Positions 1 through 9,993 of a stretch of DNA of 34,396 nt are shown in pieces; the stretch's first letter is position 1, and every line of letters starts with the position of its first letter. Origin of the DNA: Bacteroidetes bacterium OLB10 (GTDB lineage Bacteria > Bacteroidota > Bacteroidia > AKYH767-A > OLB10). A program made the position numbers and the translations under genes. The DNA lies in the NCBI GenBank assembly GCA_001567275.1, contig LNBX01000029.1, positions 1 to 34,396 of the forward strand, read 5' to 3'. Under the pieces are notes generated by a model. It worked only from the letters and a program-made list of their open reading frames with translations, had not been told where the DNA came from and did no database searches.

Positions 1-348
1 TGCTGTAAACTTAAGTTTAGGCTTACCAAAATTCATATCGTCCACCTGATTAATAGGAATCAGATGGATGTGGGTATGAGGTACCTCAAGTCCAATGACT
101 GTCATACCAATTCTCTTGCATGGCACAGTAGCTTTTAGCGCAGCTGCAATAACTTTTGCGAATGACATGAGTTCTGCCAGTTCATGATCTTCCAAATCAA
201 AAATATAATCCACTTCGCGTTTGGGAATAACCAAGACATGCCCTGTTGCCAATGGATTAATATCTAAGAAAGCAAAACAAGTGGCAGTTTCAGCAATTTT
301 GTTGCATGGTATTTCACCATTCACAATACGGGTAAATATAGAAGCCAT
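1..348 (-). CDS. HIT-family protein, C-terminus cut by the window edge
   Basis: The reverse strand reads open from an ATG at 346-348 to the left edge, giving 116 residues. The histidine-triad motif HTHIHL lies at residues 91-96 (H91, H93, H95). It is preceded by the usual HIT N-terminus: IFTRIVNGEIPCNKI, then a FLDINP-like segment and GHVLVIPK. HIT proteins of this length are nucleoside phosphoramidate or dinucleotide hydrolases of the Hint branch, and the second histidine is the nucleophile. Only about 15-20 C-terminal residues should be missing. The start codon lies one base after the greA stop, so the two genes are almost certainly co-transcribed. The physiological substrate cannot be told from sequence. 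Confidence 0.9.
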   Translation of the reverse strand, partial: MASIFTRIVNGEIPCNKIAETATCFAFLDINPLATGHVLVIPKREVDYIFDLEDHELAELMSFAKVIAAALKATVPCKRIGMTVIGLEVPHTHIHLIPINQVDDMNFGKPKLKFTA

Positions 349-349
349 A

Positions 350-820
350 TTATCTTTCTATTGAAATAATTTCAAATGTCATTTTTCCTGAAGGCACGGT
401 AATTTCTGCTGTTTCACCTATTTTCTTTCCCAACAATCCTTTACCTATTGGAGAGGTTACGGATATCTTCCCTGCTTTCAGGTCTGCCTCATTTTCAGCA
501 ACCAATGTATAAGTAACTACTTGCTTATTACTGAGATTCCGAATCTTTATTTTAGATAAGATTGAGACTTTTGATGTATCAATTTTTGATTCATCAACCA
601 CACGAGAATTACTAAGTAACTCTTCCATTTTGCTGATTTTTAATTCCAGCATTCCCTGTGCATCCTTAGCTGCATCGTATTCTGCATTTTCAGACAAATC
701 TCCTTTGTCTCTGGCTTCAGCAATTTGTTTAGATATCAGTGGGCGCTGCACTGTTTTAAGATAATTCAGCTCTTCCTGAAGCTTTTTCAATCCTTCTTCT
801 GTAAGGTATGTTATTGCCAT
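350..820 (-). CDS. greA: Transcription elongation factor GreA
   Basis: The protein has 156 residues, close to the usual GreA length. Residues 1-75 form the antiparallel coiled coil, with the conserved LTEEGLKKLQEEL start and the acidic tip region around SENAEYDAAKDAQ. The C-terminal half is the FKBP-like globular domain, with the motif VTSPIGKGLLGKKIGE. GreA enters the secondary channel of RNA polymerase and stimulates cleavage of backtracked RNA. The gene is followed after one base by the HIT gene. It starts about 20 bp beyond the terminator of the upstream PorV operon, so its own promoter must overlap that hairpin region, or it depends on read-through. Confidence 0.97.
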   Translation of the reverse strand: MAITYLTEEGLKKLQEELNYLKTVQRPLISKQIAEARDKGDLSENAEYDAAKDAQGMLELKISKMEELLSNSRVVDESKIDTSKVSILSKIKIRNLSNKQVVTYTLVAENEADLKAGKISVTSPIGKGLLGKKIGETAEITVPSGKMTFEIISIER

Positions 821-839
821 AATATGTTGGTGTTGATAT

Positions 840-873
840 AAAAAATTAAAGAAGGCCTTTTCAGGCCTCCTTT
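840..873 (-). terminator. Intrinsic terminator of the TonB receptor/cargo/PorV operon
   Basis: Read on the minus strand, a 10-bp stem (positions 864-873 pairing with 848-857, one G-U pair, GC-rich AGGCC/GGCCT core) with a 6-nt loop is followed closely by a run of six T (840-845). It starts about 30 bp after the stop codon of the PorV-like gene and lies before greA. Hairpin plus T-run is a classical rho-independent terminator, so the 904-9925 operon probably ends here. Confidence 0.8.
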
Positions 874-903
874 CATATAATTTTACTTAAGGATAATTTT
901 TGC

Positions 904-1959
904 TTAGAGTTTCAACAGAACTCCAAAACTGTGAGTTCCGTCAAAGGTATAAGTAGGACGATAAGAATAATCCAATCCGATAGATTTACCGCTTTTTCCA
1001 ATTGGAGCTTCTACGGTTACCCCGGCACCAAATCCTCTGTAAACATTGATAGTTTCATCTTCGCTGGCACCTTTTCTTTCATAAGCATAACCTGCACGAA
1101 GCATAAACAAATTCTTGAATCCATACTCTAATCCAACAGCTGTCTGATCACGCGAAAACGAATTGGATGTAAATGCTGCAGAAAGAGTAATTCTGTGCAT
1201 TTCAGCAAGCTTGAAATCGTAAGAACCGCCAATATTCACTAATGAAGGCAATTCAAATCTTTCAGCACGCTGAGAAATTGTTAAAGAAACATTGTCTGAA
1301 GTAAATCCTTTTGATGCCAATCCATCTCCTTTGAAAGTTAATGGAGCTCCAACATTCTTCAAAGATATACCGAAACGAAGATTGTCTTTTTCTTTGTTAA
1401 ACCCTGTCACGTATTGGATACCTGCATCAAAAGCAATTCCTGATGCTCTCACATCAGCAACGCTTTCGGAGATGACTTTTATTGTAAGTCCTCCGTATAT
1501 GCTGTTTGAAAACGCTTTGGCATAAGACAATCCGACATTCAGAAACTGAGGCTTAAATGTACCAATTCCACCTTCAGGAAGATCAGGTGTAGTTATGTCA
1601 ATCTTACCAAAATCCATTGACATAATTCCTAAAGTAATTGCTCCGGACTCACCTACTTTTTGTGATATACCAAAGGAGTTTATGCTGATTCCAGTTCCTT
1701 TCAACCAGGTAGTATGGCTAAACCCTATTTCTGTTTTTCGGGTAAATGCAGTTCCTGCAACGTTGAGATACTGTGCTTCCATTCCTCTTACGGTTGAAGT
1801 ATTACAGTTCATCCAACCTGCACTTCGTGCCCAAGGATTAATGATTAACTCGTTGGCACCGGATTGACCTACACGATCTTCATTGCCTGCCCATACCTGA
1901 ACAGAAAAGAATGTTGCTGCTGCTATTGCTGATATGCTGATTTTATTTATCATATTCAT
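904..1959 (-). CDS. PorV/PorQ-family outer-membrane beta-barrel protein
   Basis: The protein has 351 residues. A signal peptide (about residues 1-24, ending VWA) is followed by a barrel with alternating amphipathic strands. An N-terminal segment resembles PorV/PorQ and FadL-like proteins: N-PWARSAGW, then a short region on the genotype AQYLNVAGTAF, where the family usually has a conserved N-PA-LA pattern. The C-terminus ends in a hydrophobic strand (FGVLLKL). PorV proteins bind the C-terminal signal of type IX secretion cargo at the translocon exit; PorQ acts in the attachment step. Whether this is the housekeeping PorV or a paralogue dedicated to its neighbour cannot be settled here. It is the last gene of a three-gene operon, 24 bp after the large secreted protein, which favours a dedicated partner. 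Start choice: ATG at 1959 (MNMINK); the second ATG at 1953 would also give a good signal peptide. Confidence 0.8.
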   Translation of the reverse strand: MNMINKISISAIAAATFFSVQVWAGNEDRVGQSGANELIINPWARSAGWMNCNTSTVRGMEAQYLNVAGTAFTRKTEIGFSHTTWLKGTGISINSFGISQKVGESGAITLGIMSMDFGKIDITTPDLPEGGIGTFKPQFLNVGLSYAKAFSNSIYGGLTIKVISESVADVRASGIAFDAGIQYVTGFNKEKDNLRFGISLKNVGAPLTFKGDGLASKGFTSDNVSLTISQRAERFELPSLVNIGGSYDFKLAEMHRITLSAAFTSNSFSRDQTAVGLEYGFKNLFMLRAGYAYERKGASEDETINVYRGFGAGVTVEAPIGKSGKSIGLDYSYRPTYTFDGTHSFGVLLKL

Positions 1960-1983
1960 TTATAATTAAGTTCAGGATTTCAA

Positions 1984-4900
1984 TTAATAACTATCTAAAC
2001 TGATTGGACGCATCACACCAAACCATTTCAAAGTGCGTTCGCCCAAACCAGGTGCCTGCACATTGATAAGATATACTCCGCTGCTGATAGGTACATTCGA
2101 ACTGTTTTTCAAATCCCAGTCTATTGAGGTGTCATAATTTCCACTACCTGCTTCTGTGCCCTGACTTAGTCCAACAGCTTCACCTGTGATGGTAGGTGCT
2201 GCATCTCTCTTATACCTTCTAACCAAAGTTCCGTTCATAGTATAAATAGATACTGTACACTTAGCCGGAAGGTTGGTAATCTTAACCCACATCAAATTGG
2301 TGTTCTTGTCATAACTTGAATAAGCATAATATGGATTAGGCACTACGTTGATTAAACTTAATGCATTCTTAGCTACATCTTTATTGTCGAGTGTAGGTGC
2401 CACATTTTCGCCTGATATAAAATTATAATATGGATTTGCACCATTTAATGTTGGAGCAAGTACAACTCCATTAGTCGAAGTAATGGATGGATCAGGGAAT
2501 GTATTTGCATCTGTTGGAATAGTAATTGTTTGGCCCGGAGAATATGTAATAGCGTTATTATTGAACGCTGCAGTTACTGTTCCGTTCACTATATAGTAAG
2601 TTTGACCTCTTGTAAGTGGTGAGCCTGTACCTGTTAAGTTAATGTAACTGTTAGAATCAAAGTTGGTATTGAATACACGATATTGGCGTGCTACACGTAA
2701 CCGCACTTTAGCATCTGTTTCCAACAGACTTCTTCCATTTGCCAATAACGGTATACTTGTCCAAATAATATTGGCAAGAGCATCTCTTCTCTCTGTGGCT
2801 GTTGTACTTTTTATCAAAGTATTGAATTTTTCACATGCATCGTATACTCCAATATCGCGGGCTCCCTGTGTATTTCTGGATCCGAAAATCCATATATAAT
2901 GCATTCCGCCAAAAACAGGATTTCCATTTGCATCCAGCATTGTAGATGTTGGGTTCCATTGCATATCCTGACTATTCTGATCAGTAAATACAGAATTTTC
3001 TCCATAAGCAATATTTAATCTTTCACCTGTTTCAATATTGATAGCATAACCCGGGAACCATCCCATACCCTCATTGTCAATATAGTTTGGATCGTTTGGA
3101 TCTGTAGAAACCGGTCCTGCGGGATTATTAGATCCATCTTTATTGATTGAAGCTGATCTTCTCTTTTGGAATCTTGGTGCGTTACCTATTGTTGCACTTG
3201 TAGGCTGACCCATTTCCAAAACAACTGCACGCGTCCATTTGGATTTATCGCTGGTAAATACCACATCAACACTGGTAATACCTTTAGGGCCGCTCAACGT
3301 TAACTGATTATCCTGATTTGTTGAAGAGCGAGGACCAAACTGAGCATCTGTTTTGTTAGCTAATTTATATGGCGACCATGTTCCACCAATCAATCCCTCA
3401 TAAACCTGGTTGGGATCAGCTCCTCCAATGTCGTTTGGATCTACACCACTTCTTATCCAATCTCTGGCATCAGGTGGTGTGGTATCACGGTCAGCAACTC
3501 CGGTAAGCCAGGCAGCATCGGGATTAGTAAATGTAATACTTTGATCTAACAATCCGTTATTGATGGCACCTGCATCTCCCGCTTCAATTACTGAGTTACT
3601 GATATCTGCTGTAAGGCCCCATTCATAAACTTTATTTAAGTCATTAAGATCACGTGTTTGAAGAATCTGACTGTTAGGTTGCGAAATTGGATAAGTAGCT
3701 GTGTCAACTGAATTTGTTTCAGTTTCTTTTACATTCCAGTAACTATCGCCTGATACTCCGTTTAACTTTATTTCAAAATGTCCATGCTTAGCATACAATG
3801 GATCATAAACCGTAACATTTAACGGACCTTTACCCATTTCGTAAACCGGATTGGCTACCACATAAGGAGGGTTGAGTGCTTCCTGCACAGATGCATCTTT
3901 CATGTCAATAATTAAACCTCCGTTTCCAGAGCCTTCCAATCGGGTTACCTCAACACCATCTCCAACCTCTGAGTTGAATGACAATCCGGTGTATTCAACA
4001 GCAGGATCGTGAGGAATGGCTGACATAACTTTTATGTTGTTACGTCCAACTTTCATAGGTTTTTGCTGTGTAAAGTTGGATGAATTTGGAACAATGTATT
4101 CAAATGGTTTGAAGTTATTGTAAGCATAACTTACTACTATGTAATAGTACGACTTATGATTCACTAATGGTTTGTTTGTGAAAGCGTCATCAGTAATAAT
4201 AAAGCTATGAGTCAAACCGCTGTTGGCTCCCACCACTTGTGCACCGCTAAATGCAACTGTTAACGGACGATAACCTTGTAAGTCAGGACTCCAGTAATAA
4301 TTGGTAAGTGCTTCAACAGTATCTTTCAAATCGATTTGCTTAATCAACTTATATTTATCACCTGACAAAATATTTGTAGCAGTTGTCTTAGAAGGGTCAA
4401 ATATGTCAGCCGTATTTACACTGGCATCTTTAACCTGGAAAATTAGATAACCCTGAAACTTGAACTTACGAAGTTCCTCATCGGGCTGCACTAAGGTAGG
4501 AATTGAAGGATCTAATTGTGAATATTTCTCAATTCTCTCATTATTAAAATTCTTCAAAGAAAGAATTATTTTATTACTCAATTCAGTAATCTGCACATCG
4601 GGAGCATCAGGTCCATCCAAAGTTTTGAAACATGCATCAAATAAACTCTGAGATTTATTATCACTTAACTTCAATAAATCAACAGATGCCAAGGGGCCAC
4701 CATTAGTTGTTCTTGCCCAAACCATTCCCACAGTGATATAGTTTACAGCACCGGCCTGTAAAGTAAACTCTCCGGCTGATTGTAAAAATCGTCTGTCGTA
4801 AGGTGTGTTATTGGCAGTTGCTTCTGTCCAATTGCTTCCCGGAAATGCAGGATCAGTAGTCCCCGGAAACATATAATTTGTAGGAGGATTGGTTGAAGTA

Positions 4901-6183
4901 GGTGGTGTCTGTCCGCTTTGTCCATCACGTGACCAACGAATACCGTTTTTCCAACTTCCTGTTAAAAATTGATAGTAATCGTCAAACGTTTCAGGATTAC
5001 CAAAAGCACTAAAGTCGTTATTATAATAGCAAAACTGGCTCATAATAATCTGCTCACCCGGTTCATCCACTACTCCATCTCTGTCATTATCTACTCCGTC
5101 ATTTGCATCAGCAAGTGGTCCCTGGAAAAAGTCAGCACCTACAGCAGGAGGGTTTAATCCATATCCATCTACAGTTCCACTTCCGTCATCAGGATCACCA
5201 TTGTAACAATAACCCAAACCTAAGTTAACATCGCATCCTACATAGTCATCAAAAGCATCTCCCAAATCAGGGTCAACCCACCAACCAAAATATGTGCTGT
5301 CAAAAGCAATATTGCTGCGATTGATGATTTTGTATTTGTAAAACGTCATATTATTAATTTCATCATCGGTGTTGAAAGCAAATGCCTGCGCATGAAATTC
5401 CAGTCCGATGGCTGCGCTATTCGTTTCTTTTTTAACGTTACCTATATCATTAAAAATCCACCAAAGTGTTTGATCTCCGAAAATGTAGTCATCACAACTC
5501 AATTTATTTGGGTCATTAGGGTCCGGTGCATAATCACCCGACAATAAGTAACGAGGATAATCGCCACTGTCAGGAATATAAACTCCATCACCATTTACGT
5601 CTTCGTAAGGAGCCAGTACAGGTAACTCGCCTCTTGATTGGTCTCCATTACCAGGCCATTCTCTGATATCACGTGTTGCTACTCCTGTTGCAATAAAATC
5701 ACGTACCTGTTGTTTAGTCACAGACCACAACCTGTCATACTGATTACAAATAGCAACATCTGTAGTCAAGTTTCCACCCTGCACACCAATTGGGCCTGTG
5801 AAGAAGTCGTTAGCATCATTTTGACGATAAGTTTGTCCTGCAACCTTTAAATTTCCAGTTGCATCATAACCTCCAATCCAAACTGAACCGGCAAAAAGAG
5901 AAGTTTTACCTGTACCTTTTGGAATTTCATACTGAGCTGTTCCGGCACTCTCATTCAGGTCCCACCACATATCACCTGCAGAAAAAATTCGGGCTCTTAC
6001 ATTATTAATTTGCAAATCTGTTTGAGCAGTTGGCTCATTACAGGGAGCTGTTACCCTCAAAGAAGAATTCGTGATGACCTTGGCTGTATTTTTCGGTTTC
6101 TGACCTATATTTTCTCTGGCTATTGAGGAACCAGAAGCGATGGTAAGAGCCAGAAAGGCGGATAAATAACGCTTATTAACCAT
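1984..6183 (-). CDS. Large secreted surface protein (1399 aa) with Ca-binding-like loops and a FlgD/T9SS-like C-terminal domain
   Basis: A signal peptide (about 1-22, ending SIA) starts a 1399-residue exported protein. Acidic Asp/Asn/Gly loops that resemble calcium-binding repeats lie at about 195-210 (DVNGDG) and 362-377 (DGVDNDRDGVVDEPGE). The middle is rich in aromatic beta-strand sequence without a recognised catalytic motif. Residues about 1277-1399 form an Ig-like domain: VPNPYYAYSS, then ITNLPAKCTVSIYTMNGTL, then IDWDLKN, then ISSGVYLINV. This resembles FlgD-Ig and type IX sorting domains, but it ends in an unusual tail, GERTLKWFGVMRPISLDSY, instead of the short basic end of type A signals. 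It lies 37 bp after the TonB receptor and 24 bp before the PorV-like gene. I infer a surface-exposed or released partner of both. The function is unknown and I recognise no enzyme family. Confidence 0.85.
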   Translation of the reverse strand: MVNKRYLSAFLALTIASGSSIARENIGQKPKNTAKVITNSSLRVTAPCNEPTAQTDLQINNVRARIFSAGDMWWDLNESAGTAQYEIPKGTGKTSLFAGSVWIGGYDATGNLKVAGQTYRQNDANDFFTGPIGVQGGNLTTDVAICNQYDRLWSVTKQQVRDFIATGVATRDIREWPGNGDQSRGELPVLAPYEDVNGDGVYIPDSGDYPRYLLSGDYAPDPNDPNKLSCDDYIFGDQTLWWIFNDIGNVKKETNSAAIGLEFHAQAFAFNTDDEINNMTFYKYKIINRSNIAFDSTYFGWWVDPDLGDAFDDYVGCDVNLGLGYCYNGDPDDGSGTVDGYGLNPPAVGADFFQGPLADANDGVDNDRDGVVDEPGEQIIMSQFCYYNNDFSAFGNPETFDDYYQFLTGSWKNGIRWSRDGQSGQTPPTSTNPPTNYMFPGTTDPAFPGSNWTEATANNTPYDRRFLQSAGEFTLQAGAVNYITVGMVWARTTNGGPLASVDLLKLSDNKSQSLFDACFKTLDGPDAPDVQITELSNKIILSLKNFNNERIEKYSQLDPSIPTLVQPDEELRKFKFQGYLIFQVKDASVNTADIFDPSKTTATNILSGDKYKLIKQIDLKDTVEALTNYYWSPDLQGYRPLTVAFSGAQVVGANSGLTHSFIITDDAFTNKPLVNHKSYYYIVVSYAYNNFKPFEYIVPNSSNFTQQKPMKVGRNNIKVMSAIPHDPAVEYTGLSFNSEVGDGVEVTRLEGSGNGGLIIDMKDASVQEALNPPYVVANPVYEMGKGPLNVTVYDPLYAKHGHFEIKLNGVSGDSYWNVKETETNSVDTATYPISQPNSQILQTRDLNDLNKVYEWGLTADISNSVIEAGDAGAINNGLLDQSITFTNPDAAWLTGVADRDTTPPDARDWIRSGVDPNDIGGADPNQVYEGLIGGTWSPYKLANKTDAQFGPRSSTNQDNQLTLSGPKGITSVDVVFTSDKSKWTRAVVLEMGQPTSATIGNAPRFQKRRSASINKDGSNNPAGPVSTDPNDPNYIDNEGMGWFPGYAINIETGERLNIAYGENSVFTDQNSQDMQWNPTSTMLDANGNPVFGGMHYIWIFGSRNTQGARDIGVYDACEKFNTLIKSTTATERRDALANIIWTSIPLLANGRSLLETDAKVRLRVARQYRVFNTNFDSNSYINLTGTGSPLTRGQTYYIVNGTVTAAFNNNAITYSPGQTITIPTDANTFPDPSITSTNGVVLAPTLNGANPYYNFISGENVAPTLDNKDVAKNALSLINVVPNPYYAYSSYDKNTNLMWVKITNLPAKCTVSIYTMNGTLVRRYKRDAAPTITGEAVGLSQGTEAGSGNYDTSIDWDLKNSSNVPISSGVYLINVQAPGLGERTLKWFGVMRPISLDSY

Positions 6184-6220
6184 TTGTGCTATTTTTTAAA
6201 TATTATTCTTTTACTTTTTT

Positions 6221-9200
6221 TTAGAAATTAAATGATAAACCTACCCGAATTGTTCGCGGACGTGAGTAATTATCAGGATTGTTAATCTTTATGTTGTACA
6301 AATCAGAAAATGCTTCTGCATCTCCACCTGCAGCTTCCAGATTAGCAAGATAATCTCTGCCTAAACTGGAACCTAAGTAACCATCATCATCCGGATTTCC
6401 GGTATAGCGATAAACACTGATAATGTTTTTCTGATTCAAAAGGTTTTGTACCTGTACATAAACATTCAGATAATATTTGGCTTTCTGATCTTTAAAATTC
6501 AGTGCAAAATCTTTATCCACTTTCAAATCAAAACGACTGTTCCATGGCAAACGGGCTGAATTGATATCTCCTTTGATTTTAGAAATTCCTGCTGTTTGTA
6601 CACCGATGTTGTTACCTTCAAAAGTTGGAAGATATTGTTTAGAATATGGTGTACCTGAACCCGCTCTGAACTCCAGACGTGCTCCGGTATTGGCAAAAAT
6701 CTGTTTACCGAAAAGTACAGGACCGTTATAATTTTTACCATCCTGATAACGATAGTCAAATGACAACAACAGGTTATGTCTTTGGTCAAAGTCTAATGGT
6801 TGAATTACCCTCAGGTTTGGTTGGCCTGTGCTTAACAAATCAGAAGCAGATGATGCATTAGATCCTGTACCATCAGCATACTGAAGAGTATAACTGGCAC
6901 TTAACTTCACATTGCCTGTACGTCTCATATCATATCCAAGAGTAAGACCTTTTACGGTTCCGAAGTCAATGTTATCATAAGTTGAATAACCTGTTCCCGG
7001 ATAAGAGAAATAGATTGCACGTAACTGAAGTAACTGTTTCAATTCTCTGTAGAATGCCGAAATTGTTAATACAGAGCTACGGCTTAATATCTGACGGAAA
7101 CCTAACTCATAGTTAATACTCTTCTCAGGTTTCAAATCAGGATTGGCTATAGTTACACCCTGCTCAAATGAATAATATGACCAAGGATCAATTCGTAATG
7201 CCCCGGGAGGGCGTTGTGTCAATATGGAGTAGTTGGCAAAAAACTGTGCCTGATCATTGATATCAAACTGAAATGCCACCCTTGGCATAAAAGTTATCTG
7301 AGGATCATAATCCTTAAAAGTTTTACTGGCGTCATAATTTCCACCTTTTATATCATCGTCTTTATTTACGAGTAATGGAAGTACACGTGCAGAAGAGCTT
7401 TGTCTTTCGAGGATACGCGGGTCAGTTAATTCTGTTCCGTTTTTGTCGAACCAGCGGTCACCACTTCTGTAACCTAATATGTCATTGGCAGTCATTGAAT
7501 TTTTGTCAATGCTTAAGTCAGATACATACACAACATAATCTGATCCGATATTTTCAGGACGGTCAATATTTAATTCTCCTGCAGTATAAGCCTGATACAG
7601 CAAGTACTTATCCTTCATCACACGTTGATTGGCATCAAAACGGTCAACACGTAATCCAACGTTGAAAATAAGATCGTTGATTGCAAAGTTATCCTGAATA
7701 TATCCTGCCATATAAATTGGCTGGAAAGCCGCGACATTTCGCTGATAATTCCCATTCTGATCTTTTCTGAAGAAATTATCGAATGTTGCTGAAGGACTTA
7801 ATACCTTCTGCTTATTTCCTTTATAATCGTAACCATAGTAAAGCAATCCTGTACTGCCTGATAACACTAATTCATCAGCAGTAAACATGGATAAACTGAA
7901 ATTGGAAGGGTCATAATTGAAAATGTCAACATAATCGGTATTGGACAATCCGAGTTTCTTACGTACATTTTCATAAAAACCTATTGTTCCTTGCTCGTTA
8001 ACATACGTGTTTGGGTGATAAATTGTATCATTAATTACATATGATCCTGCTTCAGGGTTGGCTTCAGTCAACCAAAAGTTAGCGAGGTTATTCATTGCAG
8101 TCCACAAGCCAGTAGGTGCGATATTAAACTGGCGATCTACTCTTTGCTCGTACTCAAAACCAAGAGATATAGCATGGTTTTTCAAGTCAGCCGAAAAAGT
8201 AGCAGAAGCACGGTATTGATCATTATCAATAAAGTTATACCCATCAATGGTTCTGCCTGTGTTATACCACATACTGTACACAGTGCTTGCACGCTGGCCA
8301 TTTATCAATCCTCCTCCGGCACGAATCACGAATGGGTTGCTGTAATATGGTGTATTGGTAAACTGGCTTGTATTACCGGTTTGATAATACTCGTCCACAT
8401 GGGCTGCATAATTTTCATCAAAGAAAGACAAGTATTGATTTGTATAAGCCTCGGTGTTAGGATTGTTGCCACTTGGGGTAAAAATTGTAATATATGGCAA
8501 GTAACCCAATAATTCGTTATCACCCTGAGTAAATACAGGTCTTCTCAAGGTATTAAAACGTCCCCAGTAACCATAATCAAATAATCTGTCTTTATGTTGA
8601 TTAGACTGAACTAATTCAAATGTCTTGGTATAATCAAACTGAATGCTATAAAAAATATTCTTCAGTAAAGATTTGTTGTTGCCATCTTTTGTATCAGTAT
8701 TAAAACGTTGCGTAAATCGTACATAACCCCGGTAAGTATTTGCAACGTGGTTACTATAGTTCTTATAGTTGAACAGAGAATAAGTATAGGTGTAATCTCT
8801 GTAATCCTGATGATTATAGGTTCCTCCTATTTTGATATTAAAATTTGGAGCAGGCTGAAAATCAAGATTTCCACTGAATTTATAATCACCAGATCTGGTG
8901 TTTGGTTTATATTTAAGATTTTCAATATCTGACCTATGTATAAACTCCGATCTGCGAAGTGTACCCTGAATCACACCATTAACTTCGTTGGGTTTTAACG
9001 GATTTTTTTCCAGGTCATCCAATACACTTCCTTTCACTCTGTAACTACCTATAGCAGATGGGTTTGGATCCTTCATCCATTCTCCTTCTGCCGACAAAAA
9101 GAAACCAATCAATGGTGATTTATTTCCCTCTTTATCTTTCTTACTGTAAATCGGACCTGAAACATTGGCACTTGCAAGATTGTATCCATAGCTGTCTGTA

Positions 9201-9925
9201 AGTTCAGAAGTAGCCAACTCCACTCCTCCGCTGAAGTCTTTAGATGGACCTCTGGTAGTAATACTGATAATACCTCCGGTAGCATCACCGTACTGAGCCG
9301 GAACACCACCTGTAATTACCGTAACCTGCTCAATGGCTGATTGTGGAACCTGAGCGCTTCCTCTTACCTTTACTCCATCCACGTAATAATCTGTACCATC
9401 TGAACGAGATCCACGTATGTTAAGTGCATCACCTTCATCTCTCTGATAAACACCTGCTGCTGTTGCTGCCACTGAGTTCACATCGCGTGAAGGTATCGCT
9501 TTTATGTCTTCCTGCGTAATAGTGGTTTGCACTGCAGGATTACCTTTGTCAATCAGAGGTACTTTATATGCAGTAACATCAACTGCTGTAATATCCACAG
9601 CTCCTTTACCCAGCTTAACATCAGCAAAGGTTATTTTATCAATTGATACAATTATACCTGTTATTTCAGCAGTGGTATAACCCACAAAAGTGGCTTTCAG
9701 GTTATAGGTACCGGGACCTAATGGTTTGATGGTAAAGTTACCATCAAAATCGGTTTGTGCACCACCCATTTGTTGACCATTCAACTCTGCAACTACACTT
9801 GCAAAAGGCAGCGGCTCATTGGTGGTTTTGTCCAGTACTTTACCTTTGATGGAACCTGATTGTGCCCATGCTGCACTTCCGAATAGTAAGGTAATAATGC
9901 ATGTTAAGTAAATGTTTCGAAGCAT
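6221..9925 (-). CDS. TonB-dependent outer-membrane receptor with N-terminal carboxypeptidase-regulatory-like domain
   Basis: The protein has 1234 residues: a signal peptide (about 1-21, ending AWAQ), a CarboxypepD_reg-like beta-sandwich (about 24-105, with GKVLDKTTNEPLPFASV and GTYNLKATFVGY), a plug domain (about 130-226, with NIRGSRSDGTDYYVDGVKV and QYGDATGGIISITTRG) and a 22-stranded barrel that ends in a terminal aromatic residue (VGLSFNF). Receptors of this build import large or scarce substrates using TonB and the proton-motive force. No SusD-like lipoprotein lies next to it, so it is not a normal SusCD glycan pair. Instead it is followed by a large secreted protein and a PorV-like barrel, all in one direction. 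The substrate is unknown. It is the first gene of the operon. Confidence 0.93.
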   Translation of the reverse strand: MLRNIYLTCIITLLFGSAAWAQSGSIKGKVLDKTTNEPLPFASVVAELNGQQMGGAQTDFDGNFTIKPLGPGTYNLKATFVGYTTAEITGIIVSIDKITFADVKLGKGAVDITAVDVTAYKVPLIDKGNPAVQTTITQEDIKAIPSRDVNSVAATAAGVYQRDEGDALNIRGSRSDGTDYYVDGVKVRGSAQVPQSAIEQVTVITGGVPAQYGDATGGIISITTRGPSKDFSGGVELATSELTDSYGYNLASANVSGPIYSKKDKEGNKSPLIGFFLSAEGEWMKDPNPSAIGSYRVKGSVLDDLEKNPLKPNEVNGVIQGTLRRSEFIHRSDIENLKYKPNTRSGDYKFSGNLDFQPAPNFNIKIGGTYNHQDYRDYTYTYSLFNYKNYSNHVANTYRGYVRFTQRFNTDTKDGNNKSLLKNIFYSIQFDYTKTFELVQSNQHKDRLFDYGYWGRFNTLRRPVFTQGDNELLGYLPYITIFTPSGNNPNTEAYTNQYLSFFDENYAAHVDEYYQTGNTSQFTNTPYYSNPFVIRAGGGLINGQRASTVYSMWYNTGRTIDGYNFIDNDQYRASATFSADLKNHAISLGFEYEQRVDRQFNIAPTGLWTAMNNLANFWLTEANPEAGSYVINDTIYHPNTYVNEQGTIGFYENVRKKLGLSNTDYVDIFNYDPSNFSLSMFTADELVLSGSTGLLYYGYDYKGNKQKVLSPSATFDNFFRKDQNGNYQRNVAAFQPIYMAGYIQDNFAINDLIFNVGLRVDRFDANQRVMKDKYLLYQAYTAGELNIDRPENIGSDYVVYVSDLSIDKNSMTANDILGYRSGDRWFDKNGTELTDPRILERQSSSARVLPLLVNKDDDIKGGNYDASKTFKDYDPQITFMPRVAFQFDINDQAQFFANYSILTQRPPGALRIDPWSYYSFEQGVTIANPDLKPEKSINYELGFRQILSRSSVLTISAFYRELKQLLQLRAIYFSYPGTGYSTYDNIDFGTVKGLTLGYDMRRTGNVKLSASYTLQYADGTGSNASSASDLLSTGQPNLRVIQPLDFDQRHNLLLSFDYRYQDGKNYNGPVLFGKQIFANTGARLEFRAGSGTPYSKQYLPTFEGNNIGVQTAGISKIKGDINSARLPWNSRFDLKVDKDFALNFKDQKAKYYLNVYVQVQNLLNQKNIISVYRYTGNPDDDGYLGSSLGRDYLANLEAAGGDAEAFSDLYNIKINNPDNYSRPRTIRVGLSFNF

Positions 9926-9993
9926 AGGTTGACCTATTAAATTTCTGATTATTGTCTAAAAAAAGTGAAGATTTTGTTAAAAATTATACCGCG

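Noticed and set aside
8144..8512. 122-codon open frame on the plus strand inside the TonB receptor gene
   Set aside because: It is antisense to barrel sequence with clear receptor motifs and has no independent signals.
6221..9925. SusC-SusD polysaccharide utilisation locus
   Set aside because: There is no SusD-like lipoprotein, glycoside hydrolase or hybrid regulator next to the receptor.
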